NCBI RefSeq assembly: GCF_016808335.1
Contig: NC_053144.1
Location: 58,296,195 to 58,360,194, forward strand
Source: Panicum virgatum
Lineage: Eukaryota > Streptophyta > Magnoliopsida > Poales > Poaceae
Length of the DNA stretch: 64,000 nt
Reading direction: 5' to 3'
Shown here: positions 36,501 to 48,184 of the stretch, in pieces
How the letters are laid out: each line of letters starts with the position of its first letter
Numbering within the stretch: the stretch's first letter is position 1
The notes under the pieces: generated by a model
What the model was told of the DNA's origin: nothing
The model's database searches: none
The model's input: the letters and a program-made list of their open reading frames with translations, nothing else
Position numbers and translations under genes: made by a program

Positions 36501-37169
36501 GTACCTGATCTGGCGGAGCTGGTCGAAGAACCGGAGGTCGAAGACGTCGCCGAGGCCGGCGAAGAGGACGACGCCGGCGAGGCGGTGGTGCTCGATGTGG
36601 CCGAGCGCGACGTTCCGCTGGTGGTGCCGCTCCTTGCCCGCGGCGGCGTCGGCGGCCGTGAAGTTGTCCTTGTACGTCAGGTGCCGGTACATGAGCCCCG
36701 TGGCGCGCAGCAGCCGCGCCGTGGCCGGCACGTCCGGGGCGGCCTCCACCACCACCCACAGCAGCGGCGGCGGCGCCAGCCGCAGCGTGTGCGCCATCCG
36801 CGTCAGCGCCGCGGCGCGCTCCCCGGACGCGGCGGGCGCCGACTCCGTCGTCGTGACGACCACCAGCAGCGGCCGCGGGGTCGCCGCGTCGAGCAGGCCC
36901 GCGCCGCCGACGCTGCCGCCGTGCGCCAGCAGGCTCCGGTTGACGGCCCCGCCCGCGGCCGTCTGCAGCGCCCGGACGACGTGGCTGCTGCCCACCCCGC
37001 CCGCCGAGACCGCCGCGGACGTCCAGTCGGAGACGGACGACGGCGCGAAGCCGGTGAAGAAGCCCATGACGAAGCAGAGGCAGGAATGCAGCAGCGCCTT
37101 CTTCCACAGCTGCGACCCCTGCTTCTTGCCCCTCCCGCCGGCGCCGCCGTGGTCCGCCGACGACCCCAT
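33560..37169 (-). CDS. GT43 family xylan biosynthesis protein, IRX9 type
   Basis: Three exons, 36505-37169, 34658-34907 and 33560-33685, give 346 residues. It is a type II membrane protein: a short basic N terminus, then a membrane anchor with KKALLHSCLCFVMGFFTGFAP (residues ~22-42), then a luminal GT43 domain with PLLVVVTTTE, LLWVVVEA, TGLMYRHLTYK and RNVALGHIEHHRLAGVVLF. The C-terminal exon ends in the conserved CSEVMVWHVD. GT43 proteins build the xylan backbone in the Golgi within an IRX9/IRX10/IRX14 complex. The position of the usual acidic DxD-like motif (ADDDN in active GT43 enzymes) reads AGLGD here, which fits IRX9 members thought to be structural. The 28-G run in intron 2 sits 8 bp from the exon 2 donor. 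Start codon 37169 is the first in frame. Confidence 0.9.
34622..34649. repeat. Run of 28 G next to a splice donor
   Basis: Twenty-eight consecutive G on the plus strand (C on the transcript of the GT43 gene), ending 8 bp from the exon 2 boundary at 34658. Confidence 0.95.
35963..36008. repeat. Tail-only insertion 6: perfect 14-bp repeats around gctttcccaaaaaaaaaa
   Basis: GGCTGGGGCTCTCG at 35963-35976 and 35995-36008 without mismatch. The 18-bp insert lies in intron 1 of the GT43 gene. Confidence 0.8.
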
Positions 37170-37547
37170 CGATAGGAGAAACCTAAACCAAAACCACCGC
37201 TGCACCTGCTGCCCAGCTAGCTCTCCTCGACCCCCCGAGCTAGAGCCGCCGGCCTCGTGTCGATCGCTTCCCTCGCTCTTCCGCGCCGCGGCTGGCTGTC
37301 ACCCAATTAAGCGCGGCCTAACTAGCTAGCTTATCAGCTATAGACGGACCGCAGCAGCGAAGTGGTGGTGGTGGGGAGGCAAAGCAAATTTGGCAGCGGG
37401 TGGTGGACCTGGTGGTTTAAAAAGGGCGGGAGGTGGCAAGCGAGCAGGAGTGGGAGGGGAGGTAGGAGAACTGGAGAAGCGGCGCGAGGGAGACCGGAGA
37501 CGGCGAGCGGATGGCAGCAGGCTATAAGCGGAGCGAGCGGGCGGGGA

Positions 37548-37573
37548 GGGGGGGGGGGGGGGGGGGGGGGGGG
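37548..37573. repeat. Run of 26 G upstream of the GT43 gene
   Basis: Twenty-six consecutive G, about 380 bp upstream of the GT43 start codon, within the likely promoter. Confidence 0.95.
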
Positions 37574-40296
37574 TCGTGTTGGTGTCACGCCTTTTTTGTT
37601 TTTTTTCTTCCTAATCCTTCCTTTTCCGCGGAGACGCAGCAATCATTAGGTGGCGTGCGAGTTTTAGTGACGCACTAATGCCAACACTTCCCCAACCGGG
37701 CAGGGCCGTCCGTAGCAGCATGTCCCGACGCTCGCGTGCTGCGTATGTGTTGGTAGCGTGGCTCGCCGCGTGGTGTCTCCGATTCGGCCTCTCACTACGG
37801 CTGGTGGGGTGCGCCATACATGTCCCATTCCGGGCTCTTGCTCCTGCTCCCCATGTCTGAGAAAAAAGGTTAAGTACCTGGATGCTTGTACTTGGCTACT
37901 GGTTCTATACAACTGTAATGCATTGTGTTGCCTGCGTCATCTTGCCCGTCGCTAGCTGCCACCCTCACTCAACTATCCACTTCTTCTACGCCTGGCGAGG
38001 CCTCGTTACGGCACGTATACAAGTCGTAGCCGGTAGCCTCACCAGTCGGCATCGACGCATGAAGGATTATGGGGCCCAGATTAAAGCCTCGTGTGGTGGC
38101 AAACGAGGAAATTGTAGAGGCTGTAGCAGGACAGTAACGGGTTATAGTAATTAACAAAATGGTACGAGTATGAGGTAGAGCGTAGGGAGCTGTCGGGCAA
38201 GAGTAAGACTGGCGATTTGGCATGGAGTAGGGAAGAAATGGATAGAAGAACCGACACCGTCTGCTTTGTCTTTTCCTTAATGGCAAATAAAACAGATCCG
38301 TAAGGTTTTTTTTTCCAAGTATGTGTGTATGGAGCATATATATACCTGCAAACATTTTTTTCTTCTCTCTTGAGCATGACACCTCTGATGATCAACAGCA
38401 GAACGTATCTATATAAATATTGTAGTAAAAGTGTTCCTTTATAGGCTTGGCAAATTATATGACTAGCTAGCCAAGCTGCTCCCTTTAGGACAGTCAAATC
38501 TTTTTCCGTCACAGCTATATTAAGGCCCACACATAGTGTGCAAGCCTTGGAAACTCTCAAATGAAGCAACGTGTACACCAACACGCCGCCTATGTACCCA
38601 GTACAAATTAAATCCAACTTTTTACTTTCACTCAATAAAAGAAAAAAAATGTCTCACAGACACCGATTAGGGCGCAGAGCTACATGTCGACAAAAATGGA
38701 CCGTGCCCCCTCCCCTCCTCGTCCAAATGAAATCACATAGGTATATGTAAAATTAAAGCCTTGAAAGCCCATCTCGTGTACAGCTCACTCAACCTGGCAG
38801 AAAGTTGACTGCACTGTGTTCATGCGAACGCTAAAAAACTGAGCTTCAACTGGTTCATTTCTAGCTCCACCACTGTGTCTCTACAACGCTGAAAATAGCC
38901 TCCCTACGGTTCATTTGTAGCTCCGCCACTGGATCAGGGACTATCCTGCTGTCGTCAACCACACTGTACCCGGCACATAGGTTGAAGAACATATGTGGCT
39001 CATCTTCATCACTCCCATCGGTGCTACGTACAAGGGTAGCAGTGACTATGCAAAGCAGCAAGCAACAATTCCCAGGCGCGGCTGAACTAAAACTGTCCCC
39101 AGCTTTTGTGTTTGGTGAGTGTGTGACCAGAAGAGATGGTGGCGCCCCGGGCGCTAGTGGGCAGCAGCGGCAGGTGCCGGTTGGGTGGGGAGGAGAATCC
39201 AGAAGCACTTAGCGGCGAACGGGGGCCTTCCACGGTGGTTGAGGCGCTCTTGTTTTCTCCTGGTGGGTTCCAGTTGGGTGTCTGTCTGATGCGTGTCATC
39301 GCCTGACCGACCCACCCGAGTGGATGCCGCGATCCCGGCCGCGTCAGGGCTTCAGGCTGCTGCTTCGTCTGCCGCGCTCGTGAACAGCGAGGCTGTGCGC
39401 TCTGTCTCGGCCCTCCGGTCCGATTGGCAGCTAACCGCTCGGCAGGGACCCCCGGATGTTGTCAGTCTGTCAGCTTGAAAAGGGCACGTGTAGTTCAACA
39501 TTCACGCGTAATAATCCATGCCGAGGAATAACGGTGCACGCATCGGATACGCGAATACTCAGATGCTATCTTCGCTTTGTTTGCTCAATGTTCATCGTGA
39601 TTCATCATTCATCTGCCACTCGATCGTGAGCAACTTTTGCATAAAAAAGGGACCGCCTTTTTTCCATTTTTCGCCACCCTAAAGACCTACTATACTATTA
39701 GTGGCGATGGGGTCCTGCCTGCCTACTCCACACTGATGCTAGCACCCGGCAGCAGCAGAGCCGAGCTAAGCTATAGCCCGTTTCGTGCGTCTTGCATTCC
39801 AAGTAAAGATGTTGGTTAGGATGGGAACCCGCCACCCAGAACCAAACAGGGAGACGGTGGAAACAACCGCGGGGGCACAGGGGCCGACACAATCCCGACG
39901 AGCTCACACGGCCGCGCTCCGGCGCTCCCCGGATGCTCGAGCAGCGGCCGGCCGCTCCGTCGAGCTGCTAGCCCCCCGCCGCCGCCTGGTCAGCTCCGGC
40001 GGAGCACATGGAACGCACCAACCGCCCCGTCCTTTCCCCCGCAGGACGGCAGGAGAAAAGAGGGGCCAATAATAATCCCAACCGGGCCCAGCCAGGGCGC
40101 CATGCACGTTCGTTCAGCGAGACGTTTCTTTCGCCTGCTCCAGTTCTTTTTCCCTCCTGCTCTGTCGGTCGCGGCCGGGGGAACCCGCGAGGCAGCAGCA
40201 GCCGCCGCAGCGGGCCAGGCCAGTCACCAATCGCCGCTGAGGAGTAGAAGATGCCATGCCATCGTAGTCTAGTCACACCAGAAGCAGAAGTATATA

Positions 40297-40344
40297 TACT
40301 CGAGTCCATTCTTTCGGGGAAAAAAAAAGAAGTACTCAAGTCCA
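40297..40344. repeat. Tail-only insertion 7: 12-bp repeats around a 24-bp insert
   Basis: TACTCGAGTCCA (40297-40308) recurs as TACTCAAGTCCA (40333-40344). The insert is ttctttcgggg followed by nine A and gaag. Confidence 0.65.
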
Positions 40345-41507
40345 ACTACCAATTGACCTGGGATTTGTCTTCTTTTTTTTTCCCTCAAAGACCCTGACGA
40401 GCAAGAAAATCCGGAGCCAAATCTTTTTCCTTGGAATCACAATACGTGCATGTGTGCGAGCTGTTTCCTCCGCGTTTTCAAATTCCACATGAGGTTTCGT
40501 GTCGCCCGGGGGCCTCCTCGCGGGCACCGACGCGAGGAGGCCCGTTCGTTCGTTGGGGGTGTGTGGGTAGGCTGCAGAAGGTTCGTTAACGATTTATTTA
40601 GGCACACGCAAATGCAGTCGTTGGGGATTAAACTACTATACGCGCGCTCCCGTCCAAGCCAGCCGATAGTGATCCGGCAGCCACGTACGCCGTACGCGCA
40701 CGACAGCCGCCGGATCCAACTCACCGCCGCCGCAGCAAACCCTCTGCACCGCACCGCTCAGACCGACCGCGTACACCGCCGCCGCACATGTCACCGGCGG
40801 AGCTCGGCTGGCGTTTCCGGGGAGAGAGAACGCGGCGGGGCTCATTCATTCGGTTTCGTCCCCATGCATGGATCCTTTGACTTCGGCGATGTGGCTATGT
40901 GAACGGCGGAGGGGGCACCTCGGGCTGCGTGCCCCGCCCGCGTTCGGTTAGCTAGCGCCGCCGTTGGGCCGTCGATTCGCGGGCGGGTTTGTTTCGGGGT
41001 GACGCCGTGCCGTACGTACTGTTAGGTGCCGCCGCGCGCGAGCTCACCTCACTAGGCTCGGTTACGTTTCACCTACTGGGCATTACGGAGCTGCTGGGAA
41101 TTTTATAGATTGACGAATTGGTAAGGTCTTGGTCTTGAATAATCTTCTCTACTGATTTTGTTATCATTTTCACCTCGTCTATTCTGAATAACTCGCAGAG
41201 CTTTCGGAGGGGGCCGGTTTATCAACTTGGAATATAAGTACAAATGATGTTCCAACAAATGGGGGGCCCGTTTACTACCTTTTGTAGACAATAAAAAAAA
41301 GAGTGTGCTTTTCAGTGTAAACATTTTCCTCTTCTTTCACCAAAAGTTTGGTTAAACAAGGTGCTGCGATGATCCTATGCGACAGCAAGAGTAGTAGTGT
41401 GGTGGAAATGAATTATCTTCAGCTTGCACGTGAAGATAAAATTCTGAAGAAAGAGTAGGAAATAGGTGGCCAGGGCGTGTGGTTTTTGTTGCACGGCAGT
41501 GGCAGTT

Positions 41508-41557
41508 GGTGGAGGCTAACGAACTTTTTTTTTTTTGAGGGTGGAGGCTAACGAACT
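41508..41557. repeat. Tail-only insertion 8: perfect 18-bp repeats around tttttttttttgag
   Basis: GGTGGAGGCTAACGAACT at 41508-41525 and 41540-41557, identical. The 14-bp insert reads ctc plus eleven A on the minus strand. Confidence 0.85.
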
Positions 41558-41723
41558 GGGATAACATCGTCACATCAAATCGAGTAAAATCGTAGCCTGT
41601 GAAGTATTTCAGTTACTTCTAGAATGGGCCAGGCTACATTTCCTTTTTGACGAGCTCGGCTTAGTTGTTTGCTTCTGGATATGGCTCGGCCCATGTATAA
41701 AGCTGGACCTTACAAGTGTTTGG

Positions 41724-41773
41724 TATGGGCCTTAAATCTTTTTTTTTTGAAGAACCATATGGGCCTCAGATCT
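41724..41773. repeat. Tail-only insertion 9: 16-bp repeats around an 18-bp T-rich insert
   Basis: TATGGGCCTTAAATCT (41724-41739) and TATGGGCCTCAGATCT (41758-41773), two changes. On the minus strand the insert is tggttcttc plus nine A. Confidence 0.65.
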
Positions 41774-42486
41774 CCATATATTGGCTCATGTTTCCTTTTG
41801 ACTCCGAGGAAAAGAAAATGGCACCCAATTTGAACTCTTCAACTCCTTTCAAGCACTTTGCTGGTTGTTCAGTTCTAACTTGGACTTCTGCATCAATATC
41901 CGCATTGCAGCAAAGGTACCATGTGGCATCTTCTTCCTAAAAGCACATTAGTTGCCAGTCACCTTCAAAACCTTCAGACCTTCAGTTCTGGCAGAGTGGA
42001 TTCCATCCAGACTTATCTCGCAAGAGTTCCATTGGTATAGCACAAGGAAGCGTCGGTTATCCAGAAACATCTTGATGGGACGACAGCCAGTTGGTTTTGA
42101 CACAAATATAGACAGGGAAAAGGCAGAAGTCTTTCGGTTCTGCACACCATGGAACTCTTCAGGGCTCCACTCAGCTGTCGAAACAGGAAAGCTCCCGGGT
42201 TCAGTTCAGATATCTCGTTCGTTGCTTGCTCCACCAACGGCGCCACTTTCTGGGGCGCGCGAGCCTCGTGCTGTCGCACTCGGTTGGTGTTCAGTATCAG
42301 ATTTCAGAACAATCGGGGAAATGTGGCCATGAAAAAGTGGAAGCAGGTAGTACTGCCGCGTTTGATCTCTGATTTCGCCCTCCAAACATGCTCGCCTTGT
42401 CAGCTTCATGCGAAGAAATGGCAGCCAACGGACCCGAGTTTTTTTTAATCGGGTCTTCGTATTCTAATCAAAGTGAAAGGACGCGT

Positions 42487-42806
42487 CCCTGTTTGGTTTC
42501 ATCACTAGCACAAGTAGCACAAACTTTTACCAATAATTAGATATACTAAATAAAAACAGTTTACAAAACTAACTCCATAACCCCAGCGCTACTTTGCGAG
42601 ACGAATCTAATGAGGTTTTTGACCGCACGATTAGAGAATGATTACTGTAGCATTAACGTAGCCAATCATCGATTAATTACCGTCAATAGATTCGTCGCGA
42701 AAAATTACACCTATCTTTAAAAAGGTTTTGCAAATAAACTTCATTTAGTGCTTCATGCAGACAAGATTTTTTTTAGCGCAAGTTGCACTAGCGCGACCAA
42801 ACAGGG
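42487..42806. mobile_element. MITE of the GTTTGGT-ended family, complete
   Basis: Ends CCCTGTTTGGTTTC and, on the minus strand from the right, CCCTGTTTGGTCGC. The interior shares long blocks with 28709-29040 and 24817-25075. No clear target duplication. Confidence 0.8.
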
Positions 42807-42947
42807 CCACATGACAGGATCCTGACCTCACACCGTTAGACCTGGTGGGTACCGCGTGTTTGCTGAATTGTTCCGGACATGCTCGTACGTGTCCACGGCA
42901 TTATGATCGTTCCGCGACCGCGAGTTGGTTGATGACGAACGGATCGC

Positions 42948-43000
42948 GATGGTGGATGTTTTTTTTTTCTCTTTTTTTTTTGAAAAGGGATGGTAGATGT
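42948..43000. repeat. Tail-only insertion 10: 12-bp repeats around a 29-bp T-rich insert
   Basis: GATGGTGGATGT (42948-42959) and GATGGTAGATGT (42989-43000). On the minus strand the insert is a ccttttc stretch followed by two A runs broken by gag. Confidence 0.6.
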
Positions 43001-43550
43001 GGAATATTGTTCCGAAATTGGAGAGCTTTGCAACGTATGAGGTGGACTGAAGACTCGGTTTAGACCTAACCAGCAATGGCAGCTGTAGATTAGGCCATCT
43101 CTGTCGGAATTTCCACATGACAGACAACTGAGAGCGCACTATAAAAGAACGCAATCATATCATTAGAGCTGAAACGCTTTTGAAGATTGATTTTCTAGTA
43201 TTTCTTGTTACCATTAGTAGATTAGAGCTGACTTGTAGAGACCATGTGCCCTTTTTGTCGTAGATGATTTTTTTTCATCACTTGACGCGCGTTAGACAAT
43301 GGGATCCTAAGGCGACCGTAAGTCCAGATACAACAAGGAGTTGTTTTCAATAACTGGTAGCATTTCCCTTTCTTCGTTCTCGTCATGATCAGTGCTCAGC
43401 TCCTGGAAACAGGCCAGCTCAACTGGGTGGAAAAATATATTGATGAAAAATTCCCATATGTGGAAACACGTCAGCCTCACTTTGTATAGATCTATGATGC
43501 GCTAGATAATCTAGCATCATGATTTGCATACATCTTTTCCTAGCTAAGAC
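43001..43550. other. Intergenic, nothing recognised
   Basis: No gene or repeat that I can support. Confidence 0.5.
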
Positions 43551-44059
43551 CTTGTTTGGAGGAGCTAAAGTTAAGTGCTAGATTTTAGCACATATTAGTC
43601 TACTTTTGGTTTATTTCAGCTTATTTTCTCTCGTAGAACACTATCCAAACAGTTGAAATCAACCAGCCTTTTACCAGCCGAACTTAGGCTAAAAGTTTTA
43701 CTCCCATCGCATTGGATGTTTGGACACCAGTTAGAAGTATTAAACGTAGACTAATTATAAACTTAATTACATAAATGATAGCTAATTCACGAGACAAATT
43801 CATTAAGACTAATTAGACCATGGTTCGGCAATATTGTGCTACAGTAAATGTGTGCTAATTATAGATTAATTAGATTTAATAGATTCATCTCGACAATTAG
43901 CCACGACTTATGCAATTACTTCCATCTAATCGATGTCAAAAGAGAGGACTAAAGTTTAGTCCCTAGGATCCAAAACACTTTGTCGAGTCTTGGCCCTATT
44001 AGCCTTTTTCGTTTGGATGAGCTACTGCTAAAATTTAGCACTTGGATCCGAAAGGGGTC
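43551..44059. mobile_element. Foldback-type MITE (TTGTTTGGA / TTTGGATGAGCTA ends), approximate borders
   Basis: Contains the abundant grass MITE core: gtttggacaccag, agaagtattaaacgtagac, ctaattcacgagacaaattcatta, and their inverted partner agattcatctcgacaattag. Arms gctaaag and tagcac near both ends can pair. The borders are blurred, and two related elements may be nested. Confidence 0.7.
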
Positions 44060-46118
44060 TAATACTTGCTATATTAATATGTCCACGAAGAAATGCTAAG
44101 AGCAGCACAATATATCTTCGACTCAGTGTTTTTCTAGATTTATTTTAGGATATATTCGGCGATATTCTTTCAGTGGTAGGCGACGCGCCTGTCGATAGCG
44201 AGACATCATTGGTGACTTCGTCAATCTCGAGGATCTACGGCTCAATCTCTTGAAGGTGCTCTTAGGAGTAGAGTTGCATAGGTGAGTGTTGCGTAGTGTT
44301 GCGTCTGTGCTGTATTTTGCAAAAAGGAAAAAAAAAACAGATTCTCAATAGCTGGGAAACGGCGACAAGCTGATGAGGATCGGATCGGAGCAACGACGAC
44401 CCCTTCAAAAGATTGAAGAAATGCTGATTGGTAGCTAGCTCTGATGCAGCTTGCCTAACCGCATGCCGCCCTCGCTCGCCATGCGTGGTGTTGTGTGGCG
44501 CCTGCAGCCTTTGAAACGAACGGTTCTTCCCCCTGATTTTCCCCCCTTTAATTTTCCGTATATATCTACAACGATATATCGAGCGCGAGCTCATGATGCA
44601 TGCGCTGCTGAATGTTCAAAACGATTTGATATGGGGTTTTGGAAGAGACCGGAAAAACGGATGCCGAATAGTCGCTGTCCCGCGCCGAACGGGTGCGCCT
44701 ACTACACGCTGTGAGCCGGTGACCGCCGCGTCACGTAATTTGCAATCTAGCGAGCGGAAGTCCGCGTCGGTCAACTGCATCGCTAGACGGTAGCGGGAAA
44801 AGTCCTGCTCTCGAAGCAGGGACCTTTGACATGATGAGGTAAAGAGGGGTGCTGGATTTGCTTGCTTGCTTGCTCTATCACGCGTGCTGCTACTGATAGA
44901 TCGTCAGGAAGTGTTTGGTTTCTGATGCGGTGAAATCTGCCTCCAACAAAGCTGGAGGCTCACATGCATGATCGCAGAAAATCATGCCAGGAAGGAAGGA
45001 ACTAAGGATGGGCGGCTCATCATCGATCTGTTGATGCTAATGAACAACAACTGCATATGGTTGCCATCGTCTATACAAGCACATCGTTACGGCCAGATAT
45101 CGTTATCCTAACATAATTGGGAGCTGCTATGTATTCAGAGTAGTTCAGGATGACCAGTACTTAGTACTAAATGCATGGGTTGAAAGCTTTTGAGCTAGCT
45201 TATCCGGCCTGGAAAACACCAGCATTTGCGAATGCATACATGCACGCAAGGACGGTATGGATATATACACGCCCAAGAACACAATCTTGGCACGCCTGTG
45301 GGGGTGTAATCCATTATTATTGCCTAACGTGCAGGTCATGCTGCTGCGCTTGATTTCCATGGCCGCCACACCACACCGTCCGAGTCTGACTTGCATACTA
45401 CCAGCAGTTTATGGACGATATCCAAACAGATGGCTAGAGCATGCTCATGTTTTGCATGACTTGTGAGACGATGGCGACTAGACACCATGTACGTAGACGA
45501 ATCATATGAACCTCTTTTTTCTTTTTTGGCAATTCTTATGTACGTTCCAGGGGTCGCCACGCGACAACCAGCAACAATAAAGGTCTTGATTTTGGACTGG
45601 CGTGCTCGGCTTCAGGGTCACCTCGTCTGGAAATACGGCATTGGCTTGGAAGATTCATACAAGAGACAAAAAACATTTCTAAATCGCTCGTACGTTCTCA
45701 TCGATCAGTTGTTGTAAACTAGAATACACGTACGAAAAGAAATAATGTATGCCGATCTGACTAGTATGTGTTATTGGGAGTAATCTATGCACGAAGAAGG
45801 CATGATCGAGTGACATGCATGCGCGGCGGTGAGATTAACTAACTAATAAAGCAAATGCTACGTACGTCTAACCATCCCCCCCTAGACTTCAAAACCTGCC
45901 GAACTTGGCCAAGCACAGCACGGACGTTTACTACTAGTAAAACGGCAACTGAATTGATGTTGACCTGATCGTCAGCATTGTGCACTGCTGCTGCATGTCT
46001 GCATCGAGGTCGATCGATCTGCGCTATATTCCACGAGAAGAAAAGGCGGCCTCTCTCGAACGAGAGAGCGAGGGGAAAATCTATCTAGCTAGACACGTCC
46101 CGGCCAGTCGATCCCTGT
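44060..46118. other. Intergenic upstream of the LBD gene
   Basis: No supported gene. A short perfect hairpin CCTGCT-ctcga-AGCAGG lies at about 44803. The distal part of the LBD promoter is expected here. Confidence 0.5.
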
Positions 46119-46129
46119 CTATATATAGC
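46119..46129 (+). promoter_or_regulatory. Likely TATA box of the LBD gene
   Basis: TCTATATATAG lies about 100 bp upstream of the start codon of the LOB-domain gene, which gives a leader of about 70-80 nt if used. Confidence 0.7.
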
Positions 46130-46228
46130 ACCACCAAATTTAACTTCTTATTTACCAGCAGATCATTATTCCACCACGTACACGTACACTAGCTAGCTAA
46201 CACTAGCTGCGTGCCACCGCGCTCGGTC

Positions 46229-47062
46229 ATGGACTACGGCAGCGGGAGCACCGGCACGGGCAACACGATGGCGCCGCCGCCGCAGCAGTATAGCAGCTGC
46301 AGCTCCGTGTCGCCGCCGTCGCGGGTGTCGTCGTGCTCGCCGCCGCCTGCTCCCCACGCCGCGCAGGTGGTGGTGGGCAACGCGCCGCCGACCGTGGTGC
46401 TGAGCCCGTGCGCGGCGTGCAAGATCCTCCGCCGACGCTGCGCCGACGGCTGCGTGCTGGCTCCCTACTTCCCGCCGACCGAGCCGGCCAAGTTCACCAC
46501 CGCGCACCGCGTCTTCGGCGCCAGCAACATCATCAAGCTCCTCCAGGTATATAACGCGTCGCGCGACACGTAATACTAGCTTCTAATCTTCTACACGGCC
46601 GGCCGGCGCGCGCGCAGCAGGCGCATGCCAATGTGATGTGCTGATCGATCGACGCGTGCGTTACTGGATGCGCCGCAGGACCTGCCGGAGAGCGCGCGCG
46701 CGGACGCGGTGAGCAGCATGGTGTACGAGGCGGAGGCGCGGCTGCGGGACCCCGTGTACGGGTGCGCGGGGGCGGTGTGCCGGCTGCAGAAGCAGGCCAA
46801 CGAGCTCAAGGTGCAGCTGGCGCGGGCGCAGGCCGACCTGCTCAACGCGCAGGCGCAGCACGCCAACCTGCTCGCGCTCGTCTGCGTCGAGATGGCCAAC
46901 CGCCGCGACAGCCACCAGAACCAGCACCAGCACCCGTCGCCGCCGCTGATGGACGGCGGCGGCGGCGGCCACTTCGTCGGCGCGGCGGCGTACCACGCGT
47001 TTTACGACTCGGACCTGGACTCGGCGACGTGGCCGGATCACGAAGCCCAGCTCTGGACCTGA
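46229..47062 (+). CDS. LOB-domain (LBD) transcription factor, class I, LBD1/LBD11-like
   Basis: Two exons, 46229-46546 and 46679-47062, with a short GT-AG intron at the conserved LBD position after KLLQ, give 233 residues. The zinc-finger-like C-block is complete (C61-x2-C64-x6-C71-x3-C75, CAACKILRRRCADGC). The GAS block starts at FGASNIIKLL (96-105), followed by DPVYGCAGAV and a leucine-zipper-like coiled coil (VCRLQKQANELKVQLARAQADLL pattern). A Ser/Pro-rich N-terminal extension of about 55 residues precedes the domain, and an acidic tail ends in WPDHEAQLWT. LBD1/LBD11 relatives regulate vascular and lateral-organ growth. An upstream in-frame GTG exists, but the ATG at 46229 is the natural start. 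Confidence 0.95.
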
Positions 47063-47260
47063 GATCAGCAGCCGATAGACCACCTTAGTGGCTCCAAGTG
47101 ATACAAGTACTTGGATATAACACATATGCGTGCTGCAAGTCCGCAACCGTGTACTGTAGCTCAGGAACGGTAACGTTTTCCAGATCTCTGGTCGCTTGCT
47201 GGCTGCTGCAAGACGTGTACGCATAGTAGCCCGGCCGTAATTATGGCTGTACGACTATTA

Positions 47261-47563
47261 GAGCAACTTCAGTAGGACTTCTAAATTTGGGTGAGCAAAT
47301 GTCTATTTAGAAGTTCATTTTTAAATTTTACTCACCCAAATATAGGCCTCCACTCCAGCAGGCCGAGTAAATTGGGCTTCTATAGAGGGTCCATAGTTGG
47401 CAGCCCAAATAGAGGGCCACCAAATTGAGGGGGTGGGGGGAGAAATTTGGAAGGCCTACCAAAATAGCAGCCTATTTGGAAGGCCTGCTGTAGATCAATT
47501 TTTTACACCCACCGAGCAAATATAGAGATAGAAGCCCATTTAGTATCCCTGCTGGAGTTGCTC
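47261..47563. mobile_element. Tourist-type MITE (PIF/Harbinger) with TTA target duplication
   Basis: Ends GAGCAACTTCAGTAGGA and, from the right, GAGCAACTCCAGCAGGG. TTA occurs immediately outside both ends (47258-47260, 47564-47566). It is 303 bp long and starts 198 bp past the LBD stop codon. Confidence 0.9.
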
Positions 47564-47584
47564 TTACTAGCTATTTCGTCAATA

Positions 47585-48184
47585 CACTACTACAGAATAG
47601 GCCTTTGTTCCAAGCCATTTGTTCCGGTTGCCTTTAGGTCCGGGACAATATGTGGCTTTTGTCCCGGGTCCAAAGGCTAGACAGGCCAGCAGGGGGGAGG
47701 GGGGGACAGGGACCTTTTGTCCCGGTTGGAGGTACTAACCCGGACAAAAGGTCCCCCTTTTGTCCCGGTTGGTGGCTCCACCCGGGACAAAATGCCCAAC
47801 CCTTTTATTTCGGTTGGTAACACCAAACCGGACAAAAGGGTGACCCTTTTATCCCGGTTGGTGGCACCAACCCGAACAAAAGGACTCTTTTGTCCCGATT
47901 GGTGTTACCAACCCGGACAAAAGGCCTCTCCACGTGATAGTTCAAAAGGGAGTTATTCTTTACTGAGTCACATGTACTACTTAGGTGAGTTGACAAGGAA
48001 GCCCATGCGCTAGGCAATAGGTCTTGGGTTCGAATCTCGCAGGGCGCAAAGATTTTTTAGCGCGAGGGACATTTTGTCCCGGTTCTACCACCCGGGGGCT
48101 TTGTCCCGGCAGCCGAATCCCGGTTCCAAAACCGGGACAAATAGCCCTTTGGAACCGGGACAAATGGCCCGATCTGTAGTAGCG
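47585..48184. mobile_element. 600-bp non-autonomous CACTA element with ATA target duplication
   Basis: Ends CACTACTACAGA and, from the right, CGCTACTACAGA. ATA is duplicated at 47582-47584 and 48185-48187. Multiple subterminal copies of TTTTGTCCCGGTTGG and its inverse CCGGGACAAAA are packed in the outer thirds, as in CACTA transposase-binding regions. The core has a tRNA-like B box (GGTTCGAATC, 48027-48036). No transposase. Confidence 0.92.

Larger units (their letters stand above)
37574..42486. other. Intergenic desert, no supported gene
   Basis: Almost 5 kb with many short ORFs and no recognised protein. GC-rich patches (39200-40250, 40480-41050) may be relic exons or promoter-like DNA. 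Three tail-only insertions (40297, 41508, 41724) lie here. Confidence 0.5.

Noticed and set aside
36372..37329. Plus-strand ORFs of 267 and 305 codons
   Set aside because: They are antisense to GT43 exon 1, produced by its high GC content.
48027..48036. GGTTCGAATC as a possible tRNA gene
   Set aside because: Only the B box is present. No A box, acceptor stem or anticodon arm can be folded around it, and it lies inside a CACTA element.
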